Origin: Lachnospiraceae bacterium KGMB03038
GTDB taxonomy: Bacteria; Bacillota; Clostridia; Lachnospirales; Lachnospiraceae
Reading direction: 5' to 3'
DNA length: 64,000 bases
NCBI GenBank assembly: GCA_007361935.1
Contig: CP041667.1
Span: 1,013,501-1,077,500, forward strand
Below are positions 1 to 8,019 of this stretch, piece after piece. The number at the start of each line of letters is the position of its first letter. Within the stretch, counting starts at the first letter, position 1. A program made the position numbers and the translations under genes. The notes under the pieces were generated by a model. That model saw only the letters and a program-made list of their open reading frames with translations. It was not told the origin of the DNA and did no database searches.

Positions 1-213
1 CTCAGCAGGTTTTATCAGGAAGTAAAGACTGTAAAGGAATTGTACCAGCAGATGAAACTGGGAAATTATGAGATCATAGTCTCAGATTATGCCTCTTTTC
101 AAGTAAAAACCGCGGGGATTTTGAAAAAAGCGTTGAAGGAGATCCATGCGATCGGAGGAAACTACGTATCTGTTTTGACAGATAAAAGCCCATGCTATTC
201 ACATTTGCAGTAA
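1..213 (+). CDS. C-terminal fragment of an unrecognised protein (cut by window start)
   Basis: The frame starting at base 1 is open for 70 codons and ends in TAA at 211-213. The visible peptide (start LSRFYQEVKTVKELYQQ, end DKSPCYSHLQ) is mixed charged and hydrophobic with no motif I recognise. It stops only 12 bases before the ATG of the RpiR-type regulator, so the two are probably one transcript and may be functionally linked. The N-terminal part lies outside the window, so no function is assigned. It could be the tail of an enzyme or transporter component controlled by the neighbouring regulator, but nothing seen proves that. Confidence 0.6.
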   Translation, partial: LSRFYQEVKTVKELYQQMKLGNYEIIVSDYASFQVKTAGILKKALKEIHAIGGNYVSVLTDKSPCYSHLQ

Positions 214-225
214 GGAGAGAGAAGG

Positions 226-1065
226 ATGGTACTTGCGTTGCCGGAATCGGAAAAGAAATATACCCGGTCAGAGGAAAGGATCCTGGAATTTATTGAAGAG
301 TTCACAGATGAATTTCTGTTCATGAGCATTGGCCAGCTTGCACAGCGTTTGGAGATTTCGGAAGCTACTATTTCCAGATTTGCCAGACATACGGGATATC
401 GGGATTTCAAAGAATTGAAAAATGGTGTCGCTCAGCAAAAATCAGGAAAGGGCGCGGCAAGAAAGATGGCGGGGACTTTGCTTAAAGAGGATGGGTTTGA
501 TGTGGAAAACTGGTTTTCCTACCAGCAGGAGTGCATCGCCAGGACGGTAGAAAATCTGGATCAGAGAGAATTTACCCGCGCTGTGGAACAGATCATAAAC
601 GCCAAGAAGGTTCTGATCCATGCAAAGAACGCTTCTGCGGCAGCAGGGCAGTTATTATTTTTTCGCCTTCGGAGAATGGGTTTCCCTGTTTCTGTGATTC
701 CATCAGGAGGGTCAGAAGTACTGGAGGGCCTTGCTCAAGCTGGTCAAGGAGATCTGGTAATTCTTTTCAGCTATTCTAAGGTCTCTGAAGAAGGAAGGAT
801 CATCCTGGATTATGCCAGAAAGGCGGGATATGAGACGCTGGCCTTTACAAGCCGGAGATATGCGCCTGAAGATCAGCGGGCGGACACGAACCTCTATGTA
901 TACCGGGGAGAAAAGAAGGAATATCACTCCATGACCGCGGCGGTAGCCCTTGTGGATGCTTTAGTTCTTGCGCTTTCTAAGAGAAGCCAGGAGACATCCG
1001 CCGAGAGTCTGATCCGCCTCCAAAAGCTAAAAGAACGATATCAAGGAACGGGACCACGGGATTAG
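226..1065 (+). CDS. MurR/RpiR family transcriptional regulator (HTH + SIS domains)
   Basis: A 279-residue protein with the two-domain layout of MurR/RpiR regulators. Residues about 1-80 form the N-terminal HTH_6-type domain (QLAQRLEISEATISRFARHTG is a typical helix-turn-helix). Residues about 125-260 form a SIS (sugar isomerase) domain with the usual VLIHAKNASAAA and VILFSYSK strands that bind phosphosugars in this family. The start at 226 is supported by an AAGGAGAGAGAAGG ribosome site just upstream. It follows the partial gene by 12 bases and is followed by a long leader with a lysine riboswitch, so it is probably the last gene of its operon. The effector is unknown; family members sense sugar phosphates or amino-sugar derivatives and mostly act as repressors. 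Confidence 0.9.
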   Translation: MVLALPESEKKYTRSEERILEFIEEFTDEFLFMSIGQLAQRLEISEATISRFARHTGYRDFKELKNGVAQQKSGKGAARKMAGTLLKEDGFDVENWFSYQQECIARTVENLDQREFTRAVEQIINAKKVLIHAKNASAAAGQLLFFRLRRMGFPVSVIPSGGSEVLEGLAQAGQGDLVILFSYSKVSEEGRIILDYARKAGYETLAFTSRRYAPEDQRADTNLYVYRGEKKEYHSMTAAVALVDALVLALSKRSQETSAESLIRLQKLKERYQGTGPRD

Positions 1066-1068
1066 TTA

Positions 1069-1097
1069 TTGACATTTCTCCCCAAAGGTGCTACAAA
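1069..1097 (+). promoter_or_regulatory. Promoter for the lysine-riboswitch/transporter transcript
   Basis: TTGACA (1069-1074), 17-base spacer, TACAAA (1092-1097) with an upstream TG (extended -10). It lies directly after the RpiR stop codon and about 25 bases before the first riboswitch helix, which is the expected distance for the start of the leader RNA. Confidence 0.7.
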
Positions 1098-1120
1098 TGT
1101 ACTATATGAATCATAATGCT

Positions 1121-1282
1121 TGATAGAGGCGCGGCCGCCATCAGTATCTGGAAGGCGATAGTTTGGAAGACTGTCTTGCGGGGAAAGGGGCGTCCGCCGA
1201 AGAGACGGGATGTTTCCAGGTCTTGTCTCTGGGACGCGGCAGAAGATGCCGCGGACTGTCACATTCGTGGAGCGCTATCGCA
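1121..1282 (+). promoter_or_regulatory. Lysine riboswitch (L box) aptamer
   Basis: The region carries the conserved blocks of the L box in order: GATAGAGGCGCG (1122-1133), CAGTATC (1142-1148), AAAGGGG (1184-1190), GCCGAAG (1196-1202), GGGACGC (1231-1237), GACTGTCACA (1254-1263), and a closing GGAGCGCTATC. GATAG (1122-1126) pairs with CTATC (1275-1279) to make helix P1. It is followed by an intrinsic terminator and then the transporter gene, matching the off-switch design known for this class: bound lysine favours terminator formation. The order and spacing of motifs make this a confident call without a covariance search. Confidence 0.93.
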
Positions 1283-1307
1283 GGAAATGATCGGGGATTA
1301 AAAGGTC

Positions 1308-1351
1308 ATGCCATGAGCGCGCCAGGAAAAGCGTTGTTCATGGTATTTTTT
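1308..1351 (+). terminator. Intrinsic terminator of the lysine riboswitch expression platform
   Basis: ATGCCATGA (1308-1316) pairs with TCATGGTAT (1339-1347, one G-T wobble), extended inward by GCGC/GCG pairs, and is followed by TTTTTT. It sits between the aptamer and the transporter start codon, so it would stop transcription before the gene when lysine is abundant. Confidence 0.8.
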
Positions 1352-1380
1352 ATCACCTAAGAAGAGAGGAAGAAAAGGAA

Positions 1381-2994
1381 ATGAGAGGAAAAAGAAAAAC
1401 AATCTGGGGGATCCTGGCTTTGCTTTGTATCTTGGCCTGCAGTTCCCTGACCGTTTTCGCGGCGGAAGACGCGGCGGAATATGTTCCCGATATGTATGCG
1501 ACATTTTGGTCGCTTGTGCCTCCGGTGGTGGCGATCGGCTTGGCGCTGATCACTAAGGAAGTTTATAGCTCCCTGTTCATCGGAATCTTGATCGGAGGAA
1601 TCTTTTATTCTGGTTTTGAGTTTGAGGGAACGATCACGCATGTATTCCAGGATGGAATCGTGGGAGTACTGACAGATTCTTATAACATGGGGATTATCGT
1701 ATTTCTGGTGATCTTGGGGATCATGGTTTGTATGATGAATAAGGCGGGCGGTTCTGCCGCGTTCGGCCGCTGGGCCAGCACCAAGATCAAAAGCCGGGTG
1801 GGAGCGCAGCTTGCTACCATAGCTTTGGGCGTGATGATCTTTATTGATGATTATTTCAACTGCCTGACGGTAGGAAGTGTTATGCGGCCGGTGACAGATA
1901 AGCATAATGTGTCCAGAGCGAAGCTGTCCTACCTGATCGATGCCACGGCGGCGCCTGTGTGTATCATCGCCCCCATTTCTTCCTGGGCGGCGGCTGTGAC
2001 TGGATTCGTGGAGGGAGAGGATGGATTCTCTATCTTTATCCGGGCCATCCCCTACAACTATTACGCCCTGCTTACGATTGTCATGATGATCGTGATCGCG
2101 GTAATGAATTTTGATTACGGCCCAATGAAGCTTCATGAGGAAAACGCTAAAAAAGGAGATCTTTATACAACGCCAGACCGCCCGTACGCGGACGCGGAGC
2201 AGGAGATCGTGGAAGGGAAAGGGAAAGTGATCGATCTGGTATTCCCGGTGATCGTGCTGATCATTACCTGCGTGATCGGAATGTTGTATACCGGCGGCTT
2301 CTTCAGCGGAACCGGATTTGTAGAGGCTTTTTCCAATAGTGACGCTTCTGTAGGACTGATGTTTGGAAGTTTCTTCGCGTTTATCATCACGATAGGATTT
2401 TACGCCGTAAGAAAAGTGCTAAGCCCGAGAGAATCCATGGATTGTATCCCGGAAGGATTCAAAGCGATGGTGCCGGCTATCCTGATCCTGACCTTTGCCT
2501 GGACCCTGAAAGCTATGACAGACAGCCTGGGTGCGGCGGATTATGTGGCTCATATCATGCAGTCCGCGGCGGGAGGGCTTATGAGCCTGCTTCCGGCCAT
2601 CATTTTCGTGGTCGGATGTCTTCTGGCTTTTGCCACAGGAACTTCCTGGGGAACCTTTGGCATTCTGATCCCGATCGTTGTCGCGGTCTTTGAAGGTATT
2701 GATGAGAATATGATGATCATGTCTATTTCCGCGTGTATGGCAGGAGCCGTGTGCGGAGACCACTGTTCACCGATTTCCGATACAACGATCATGGCTTCCG
2801 CGGGCGGCCAGTGCAACCACGTCAACCATGTGACGACCCAGCTTCCCTACGCGTTTACGGTTGCGGCAGTTTCCTTTGTGAATTACATCATTGCCGGATT
2901 CATCCAGAATCCCTTTATCTGTCTGCCGATCGGAATTGTTCTGATGATCGGAACGCTGATGGTGATCCGCCTGATAACAGAAAAGAAAGTATAA
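1381..2994 (+). CDS. NhaC-family Na+/H+ antiporter homologue, probable lysine transporter (LysW type)
   Basis: A 537-residue multi-spanning membrane protein of the NhaC antiporter superfamily. The first 29 residues look like a cleavable or signal-anchor segment (ILALLCILACSSLTVFAA), followed by about 11-12 hydrophobic helices. Motifs typical of the family are visible: IDDYFNCLTVGSVMRPVTD near residue 160, SWAAAVTGF, and ATGTSWGTFGILIPI and GDHCSPISDTT in the C-terminal half. By sequence alone it would be called a sodium/proton antiporter. The lysine riboswitch directly upstream changes the prediction: riboswitch-controlled NhaC homologues (named LysW in comparative genomics) have been proposed to import lysine. 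The membrane topology and family are read from sequence; the substrate is inferred from its regulation. A strong terminator follows, so it is transcribed alone. Confidence 0.88.
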   Translation: MRGKRKTIWGILALLCILACSSLTVFAAEDAAEYVPDMYATFWSLVPPVVAIGLALITKEVYSSLFIGILIGGIFYSGFEFEGTITHVFQDGIVGVLTDSYNMGIIVFLVILGIMVCMMNKAGGSAAFGRWASTKIKSRVGAQLATIALGVMIFIDDYFNCLTVGSVMRPVTDKHNVSRAKLSYLIDATAAPVCIIAPISSWAAAVTGFVEGEDGFSIFIRAIPYNYYALLTIVMMIVIAVMNFDYGPMKLHEENAKKGDLYTTPDRPYADAEQEIVEGKGKVIDLVFPVIVLIITCVIGMLYTGGFFSGTGFVEAFSNSDASVGLMFGSFFAFIITIGFYAVRKVLSPRESMDCIPEGFKAMVPAILILTFAWTLKAMTDSLGAADYVAHIMQSAAGGLMSLLPAIIFVVGCLLAFATGTSWGTFGILIPIVVAVFEGIDENMMIMSISACMAGAVCGDHCSPISDTTIMASAGGQCNHVNHVTTQLPYAFTVAAVSFVNYIIAGFIQNPFICLPIGIVLMIGTLMVIRLITEKKV

Positions 2995-3014
2995 AGAATC
3001 TTGAAAGGATCCAT

Positions 3015-3047
3015 AAGAGGGACGCTTCCGAAACGTCCCTCTTTTTT
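3015..3047 (+). terminator. Intrinsic terminator after the NhaC-type transporter
   Basis: AAGAGGGACG (3015-3024) and CGTCCCTCTT (3034-3043) form a 10-bp stem with a 9-base loop followed by a run of T. Confidence 0.92.
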
Positions 3048-3088
3048 GCGGCTTTTCTCATAAAAAAGGAGGCAGGTACGAAAAATAA

Positions 3089-3097
3089 TGGTATAAT
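3089..3097 (+). promoter_or_regulatory. Extended -10 promoter for the M16C peptidase gene
   Basis: TGGTATAAT (3089-3097) is a perfect extended -10 element about 38 bases before the start codon. No good -35 is seen at the expected place, which is normal for extended -10 promoters. Confidence 0.55.
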
Positions 3098-3135
3098 AAG
3101 GAACAGAAGCAAAAAGAGAGGAGATCGAAAATCGG

Positions 3136-6057
3136 ATGAGCATAAAAGATTTACAGACCTATGAGATCATAACAGAAGAAAATTTAAGCGGCATTCAGAC
3201 CAGAGGAACACTGCTCCGTCACAAAAAGAGCGGGGCCAGAGTCCTTCTGATGGAGAATGACGATCCGAATAAAGTATTCAGCATCGGTTTTCGCACACCG
3301 CCTTCAGACAGCACAGGTGTCCCGCATATCATGGAACACTCAGTGCTCTGCGGGTCGAAAAATTTTCCGGCGAAGGATCCCTTTGTGGAATTGGTAAAAG
3401 GATCCCTGAACACCTTCCTCAACGCCATGACATACCCGGATAAGACGGTGTATCCGGTGGCCAGCTGCAACGATAAGGATTTTCAGAACCTGATGCATGT
3501 GTACATGGATGCGGTATTTTATCCGAATATTTATCAGCATGAGGAGATCTTCCGGCAGGAAGGGTGGAGCTACCGCTTGGAGTCACCGGAAGGGAAGCTG
3601 TCCTATAATGGAGTGGTCTACAATGAGATGAAAGGGGCTTTTTCTTCTCCGGAGAGCGTGTTGGACCGGGTGGTCTTGAATACTCTTTTCCCGGATACTT
3701 CTTACGCCAACGAATCCGGCGGGGATCCGGAAGAGATCCCGAAACTGACCTACCAGCAGTTCCTGGATTTCCATAGGACTTATTACCACCCCTCCAACAG
3801 CTATATCTATCTGTATGGCGATATGGATATGGGAGAAAAGTTAAGATGGCTGGATGAGGAATATTTGAGCGGCTTTGAGAAAATGGATGTGGATTCCCGG
3901 ATCAAGTATCAGGAACCTTTTGAGGAGATGGTGGAAAAAAGAATTCCATATTCCATAGCAAGCGATGAATCTTTAGAAGATAATACCTATCTTTCTTATA
4001 ATAAGGTGATCGGGACAAGCCTGGATCGGGAGTTATATCTTGCTTTCCAGATCCTGGATTACGCGCTCCTCTCCGCGCCGGGAGCGCCGCTTAAGAAAGC
4101 GCTGACAGAAGCCGGCATCGGGAAGGACATTATGGGATCCTATGATAATGGGATCTACCAGCCGATCTTCTCTGTTATCGCAAAGAATGCCAATCTGTCC
4201 CAGAAAGAGGAATTCCTGAAGGTGATCGGTGAGGTCCTCCAGGAACTAGTCAAAAACGGCATTGACCGGAAAGCTTTGGAAGCGGGAATCAATTATCATG
4301 AATTTCGTTACCGGGAAGCGGATTTTGGAAGCTATCCCAAGGGATTGATGTATGGCCTGCAGATCCTGGACAGCTGGCTCTATGATGATACAAAGCCATT
4401 TATTCACATCGATGTGCTGGATGTGTTTGAGTTCCTGAAAGAAAAGCTGGATACCGGATATTATGAGAACTTGATCCAGAGGTACCTTTTAGATAACCCT
4501 CACGGCGCGGTAGTGATCGTGGAGCCGGAGCAGGGAAGGACTGCCAGGCTGGATGCCGCTTTGGATGAACGATTGCAGGAGTACAAAGCGGGATTGAGCA
4601 GGGAAGAAGTACAAGAACTGGCAGAACGCACGAAAGCCCTGGAAGATTATCAATCTGCCCCGGAAAGAGCGGAGGACCTGGAGCGTATTCCTGTTCTGAA
4701 GCGGGAAGATATTTCCAGGGAAATTGAGCCTATCATCAACGAAGAAATGACCATTGCCGGGGTGCCGGTCATTTTCCATGAGACGCAGACCAATGGGATT
4801 GGGTACCTGGACCTTTTATTCGATATGTCCGGCGTGAAAGAAGAGCTGCTTCCCTATGTGGGAATCCTGCAGTCCGTTCTTGGTATCATCGACACGGAAC
4901 ATTACAGTTATGGAGAATTGTTCAACGAGATCAACCGTTGTACCGGCGGCATCGGTACCAGTTTAGAACTTTATAATGATGTGACTAATATCCGGGAGAA
5001 GGCTTTTAAAGCCACCTTTGAAGTGAAGGGGAAGGCATTGTATGAGAAGCTTCCTGTGCTTTTCTCTATGGCAGGAGAGATCCTTACGGCGTCTAAACTG
5101 GGAGACGAGCGCAGGCTGAAGGAAATCCTGGCTATGGCCAAATCCAGGCTTCTCATGCGTTTTCAGTCTTCCGGCCATTCCACGGCGGCGCTGCGGGCCC
5201 TGTCCTACGGGTCCCCTTCGGCCAAGCTGAAAGATATGACCAACGGCATTGACTTTTACCGGACGGTAGCAAGGATCGAAGAGCATTTTGGGGAGGAGAA
5301 GGAATATCTGATCCAAGTCTTGAGAGAACTGGCAGAGCGTCTGTTCCGGCCGGACAATCTGATGATCAGTTATACCGCTTCCAGGGAAGGATTAAAAGGG
5401 ATGGAAGAAATGATACAGGGATTAAAGAACGTCTTGTTCCAGACTCCGGTGAAGGAAGAATCCTGTATCCTGCGCTGCGAGAAGAAGAACGAAGGATTTA
5501 AAACCGCCTCTAAGGTGCAGTATGTGGCCCGTACCGGGAATTTTATCGACAATGGCGCAGAGTATACCGGAGCTCTTCAGATCTTGAAAGTGATCTTAAG
5601 CTACGATTATCTGTGGCAGAATATCCGGGTCAAAGGAGGCGCTTATGGCTGTATGAGCAGCTTTAACCGGATCGGCGAAGGGTATTTCGTGTCCTACAGG
5701 GATCCCAATCTGAAGCGGACGATGGAGGTCTATGAGGGCGTGACGGATTATCTGAAGAAGTTTACCGTCAGTGAACGGGATATGACCAAATATATCATCG
5801 GGACCATGAGCAATATCGATCATCCTATGACGCCGTCCGCAAAGGGAGAGCGTTCCATGAATCTCTATATGAATAAAGTGAGCGCGGATATGATCCGGGA
5901 AGAGAGAAGACAGATCCTGGAAGCAGGACAGGAGGATATCCGGGCGCTTTCCAAGGTCACAGAGGCGCTGTTGAAAGCAGGACAGATCTGTGTGATCGGC
6001 GGGGAGGAAAAGATCGAAGAAGAGAAATCCATGTTTGATACGGTGACCAGTTTTTAG
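3136..6057 (+). CDS. M16C-family zinc metallopeptidase (presequence protease/insulinase-like)
   Basis: A 973-residue protein of the M16C branch (PreP/Cym1 type), whose members degrade unstructured peptides inside a closed chamber. The inverted zinc motif HxxEH is present as H64-I-M-E67-H68, and the downstream metal-ligand glutamate fits E164 in YNEMKG. The length equals that of typical full M16C enzymes in which two M16 halves are fused; the C-terminal half carries the expected GGAYG motif (VKGGAYGCMSSF). There is no signal peptide, so it is cytoplasmic and probably takes part in peptide turnover. It is followed by era after 25 bases and is probably co-transcribed with it. The substrate cannot be read from the sequence. 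Confidence 0.9.
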   Translation: MSIKDLQTYEIITEENLSGIQTRGTLLRHKKSGARVLLMENDDPNKVFSIGFRTPPSDSTGVPHIMEHSVLCGSKNFPAKDPFVELVKGSLNTFLNAMTYPDKTVYPVASCNDKDFQNLMHVYMDAVFYPNIYQHEEIFRQEGWSYRLESPEGKLSYNGVVYNEMKGAFSSPESVLDRVVLNTLFPDTSYANESGGDPEEIPKLTYQQFLDFHRTYYHPSNSYIYLYGDMDMGEKLRWLDEEYLSGFEKMDVDSRIKYQEPFEEMVEKRIPYSIASDESLEDNTYLSYNKVIGTSLDRELYLAFQILDYALLSAPGAPLKKALTEAGIGKDIMGSYDNGIYQPIFSVIAKNANLSQKEEFLKVIGEVLQELVKNGIDRKALEAGINYHEFRYREADFGSYPKGLMYGLQILDSWLYDDTKPFIHIDVLDVFEFLKEKLDTGYYENLIQRYLLDNPHGAVVIVEPEQGRTARLDAALDERLQEYKAGLSREEVQELAERTKALEDYQSAPERAEDLERIPVLKREDISREIEPIINEEMTIAGVPVIFHETQTNGIGYLDLLFDMSGVKEELLPYVGILQSVLGIIDTEHYSYGELFNEINRCTGGIGTSLELYNDVTNIREKAFKATFEVKGKALYEKLPVLFSMAGEILTASKLGDERRLKEILAMAKSRLLMRFQSSGHSTAALRALSYGSPSAKLKDMTNGIDFYRTVARIEEHFGEEKEYLIQVLRELAERLFRPDNLMISYTASREGLKGMEEMIQGLKNVLFQTPVKEESCILRCEKKNEGFKTASKVQYVARTGNFIDNGAEYTGALQILKVILSYDYLWQNIRVKGGAYGCMSSFNRIGEGYFVSYRDPNLKRTMEVYEGVTDYLKKFTVSERDMTKYIIGTMSNIDHPMTPSAKGERSMNLYMNKVSADMIREERRQILEAGQEDIRALSKVTEALLKAGQICVIGGEEKIEEEKSMFDTVTSF

Positions 6058-6082
6058 GAAAGAGAAGAAATAGGGAGGAACT

Positions 6083-6979
6083 ATGAGAGAGGATTTTAGA
6101 TCTGGGTTTGTAACATTGATCGGCCGCCCTAATGTAGGGAAATCTACACTGATGAACTATCTGGTGGGACAGAAGATCGCCATTACATCCAAGAAGCCCC
6201 AGACTACAAGAAACCGGATCCAGACGGTGCTGACCACAGAAGAAGGACAGATCATCTTCGTGGACACGCCGGGGATCCATAAGGCGAAAAATAAATTGGG
6301 AGAATACATGGTGAATGTGGCCCGGCAGACTTTGAATGAGGTGGACGTGATCCTGTGGCTGGTAGAGCCTGCCACCTTTATCGGGGCGGGGGAACAGCAC
6401 ATTATCCAGCAGCTGAAGAAGGTGAATACGCCGGTGATTCTGGTCATCAATAAGATCGACAGCGTGAAGAAGGAGGAAATCCTGCCGGCCATCGCCGCCT
6501 ACAAAGATAAGCTGGATTTTGCGGAGATCGTGCCTGTGTCCGCCAGGAGCGGCGAGAATACAGACGAGCTTCTCAAGACAGTGATGCAGTATATGCCCTA
6601 CGGACCGCTGTATTATGACGAAGATACGGTGACGGATCAGCCGGAGCGGCAGATCGTGGCGGAGTTGATCCGGGAGAAGGCGCTCCACTGTCTGGAAGAA
6701 GAGATTCCCCACGGCATCGCGGTCACCATTGAAAGTATGAAGAAAAAGGGGAAGATCACCCATATCGATGCTACGATCATCTGCGAGCGGGATTCCCACA
6801 AGGGGATAATTATTGGAAAACAAGGAAATATGTTGAAAAAAATCGGAAGCACCGCCCGCTATGAGATCGAGAAAATGCTGGACTGCCAGGTAAATCTCAA
6901 GCTTTGGGTGAAAGTAAAAAAAGACTGGCGGGACAGTGAATTCCTAATGAAAAATTTTGGATACCGGGAAGAAGAATAA
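6083..6979 (+). CDS. era: GTPase Era, 16S rRNA-binding assembly factor
   Basis: A 298-residue Era. GTPase motifs are intact: G1 GRPNVGKS (residues 14-21), the G2 threonine in TTRN (41-44), G3 DTPG (61-64) and G4 NKID (123-126). The C-terminal KH domain has its GxxG loop as GKQG in IIIGKQGNMLKKIG. Era binds the 3' end of 16S rRNA and assists 30S maturation. The length matches the family. It is followed by a yqzL-like gene and recO, an order also found in Bacillus, which supports the naming of all three. Confidence 0.97.
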   Translation: MREDFRSGFVTLIGRPNVGKSTLMNYLVGQKIAITSKKPQTTRNRIQTVLTTEEGQIIFVDTPGIHKAKNKLGEYMVNVARQTLNEVDVILWLVEPATFIGAGEQHIIQQLKKVNTPVILVINKIDSVKKEEILPAIAAYKDKLDFAEIVPVSARSGENTDELLKTVMQYMPYGPLYYDEDTVTDQPERQIVAELIREKALHCLEEEIPHGIAVTIESMKKKGKITHIDATIICERDSHKGIIIGKQGNMLKKIGSTARYEIEKMLDCQVNLKLWVKVKKDWRDSEFLMKNFGYREEE

Positions 6980-7054
6980 AAGATCCCGGCCATGGGAGAA
7001 CCTAATCTTAACCGTAGGAGACGGAAGAAAATAACGGACAGATGAGGTGATTTC

Positions 7055-7231
7055 ATGGAAGAAACATACTGGAGACGATTCCTGGAAACGGGAAAAGTAG
7101 AGGATTACTTGTATTACAGAGGAATGGAAATCTGCAGCCAGGTAATGAAGAATCACGAAGGTGAGCCGATCGATGAATCAGATAACAGTGACGGGTATGG
7201 TACTTGCCGCGGCGCCTGCGGGAGAATATGA
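7055..7231 (+). CDS. YqzL-like small protein between era and recO
   Basis: A 58-residue reading frame starting MEETYWRRFLETGKVEDYL, preceded by GATGAGGTGATTTC as ribosome site. The W..F..TG....YL pattern in the first 25 residues is that of the YqzL family, whose gene sits between era and recO in Bacillus; position and motif agree. The function of YqzL is unknown. The frame runs past the recO start and ends inside recO (overlap of about 59 bases with the ATG at 7173), so its last 20 residues (GYGTCRGACGRI end) are shaped by the overlapping gene and may be non-functional. The length is slightly above the usual 45-50 residues for that reason. Confidence 0.72.
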   Translation: MEETYWRRFLETGKVEDYLYYRGMEICSQVMKNHEGEPIDESDNSDGYGTCRGACGRI

Positions 7232-7925
7232 CAGGCGGGTGGTGATCTTGACAAAAGAGCGGGGAAAGATCGCGGCTTTCGCCAGAGGAGCCAGGCGCCA
7301 GGGAAGCGCCCTCCTTGGGGTGACAAGCCCCTTTTCCTTCGGAGAGTTTACGCTGTATGAGGGGCGGACATCCTATACGCTGATGTCGGCCTCTATTTCC
7401 AATTACTTTGAAGAACTGCGGACAGATGTAGAAGGTGCTTACTATGGGTTTTATTTTATGGATATGGCCAATTATTATGCCAGGGAGGCGGCGGACGAGC
7501 GGGAGCTTTTAAAGCTTTTATATCAAACGCTGCGGGCGCTGTCAAATGTACATATTCCCAACCGGCTGGTACGGTGTATCTATGAGCTGCGGATGATCGT
7601 GATCGAGGGGGAAGGCCCCCAGCTTGCGGAATGTGTCCTGTGCGGCAGACGGGAAGGGGAGAAGCTGTTCAGCGTCAGAAAGGGAGGACTGATCTGCCCG
7701 CAGTGCGCCAAGAAAGCCGGAGACGGAAGGACTTTGCGCTCCTCTACTCTTTACGCGATGCAGTATATCGCGGGGACACCCCTGGAGAAACTGTATACCT
7801 TTGTGGTGAAAGAAGAGGTGCTGGAGGAATTGGAGCAGATAATGAAAGCTTATTTGGAAATGTATCTGGGGAAGCGGTTTAAGTCTTTGGATATTCTGGA
7901 AACAGTAGTGAACCAGGGAATATAA
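7173..7925 (+). CDS. recO: DNA repair protein RecO
   Basis: About 250 residues with an N-terminal OB-fold (ITVTGMVLAAAPAGEYDRRVVILTKE) followed by a helical domain and a CxxC...CxxC zinc site (CVLCGRREGEK...LICPQC) seen in Gram-positive RecO. It loads RecA onto SSB-coated DNA in the RecFOR pathway. I chose the ATG at 7173 because AAGGTGAG (7158-7165) lies at correct distance; an in-frame GTG at 7161 would add four residues but has no ribosome site of its own. It overlaps the yqzL-like frame, implying translational coupling. Confidence 0.95.
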   Translation: MNQITVTGMVLAAAPAGEYDRRVVILTKERGKIAAFARGARRQGSALLGVTSPFSFGEFTLYEGRTSYTLMSASISNYFEELRTDVEGAYYGFYFMDMANYYAREAADERELLKLLYQTLRALSNVHIPNRLVRCIYELRMIVIEGEGPQLAECVLCGRREGEKLFSVRKGGLICPQCAKKAGDGRTLRSSTLYAMQYIAGTPLEKLYTFVVKEEVLEELEQIMKAYLEMYLGKRFKSLDILETVVNQGI

Positions 7926-7952
7926 AATGCTCTGGAAAAACCTTGGCAGGGG

Positions 7953-7981
7953 TTGCAAACCAGGAGGGATAACTGTATAAT
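7953..7981 (+). promoter_or_regulatory. Promoter for glycyl-tRNA synthetase
   Basis: TTGCAA (7953-7958), 17-base spacer, TATAAT (7976-7981). The leader after it is only about 35 bases, leaving no room for a T-box. Confidence 0.8.
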
Positions 7982-8019
7982 AATTAACAATTATTATAGT
8001 AAAAAGAGAGGACAAGGGT

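Noticed and set aside
1066..1380. Short open frames in the interval before the NhaC-type gene
   Set aside because: They overlap the lysine riboswitch and terminator, have no ribosome sites, and their products look random.
1357..2136. A 259-codon minus-strand frame within the NhaC-type gene
   Set aside because: His/Asp/Arg-rich translation is typical of antisense to membrane helices; no start signals.
7926..8019. T-box or glycine riboswitch ahead of glycyl-tRNA synthetase
   Set aside because: Only about 35 bases lie between the promoter and the start codon; no T-box sequence or specifier structure fits.
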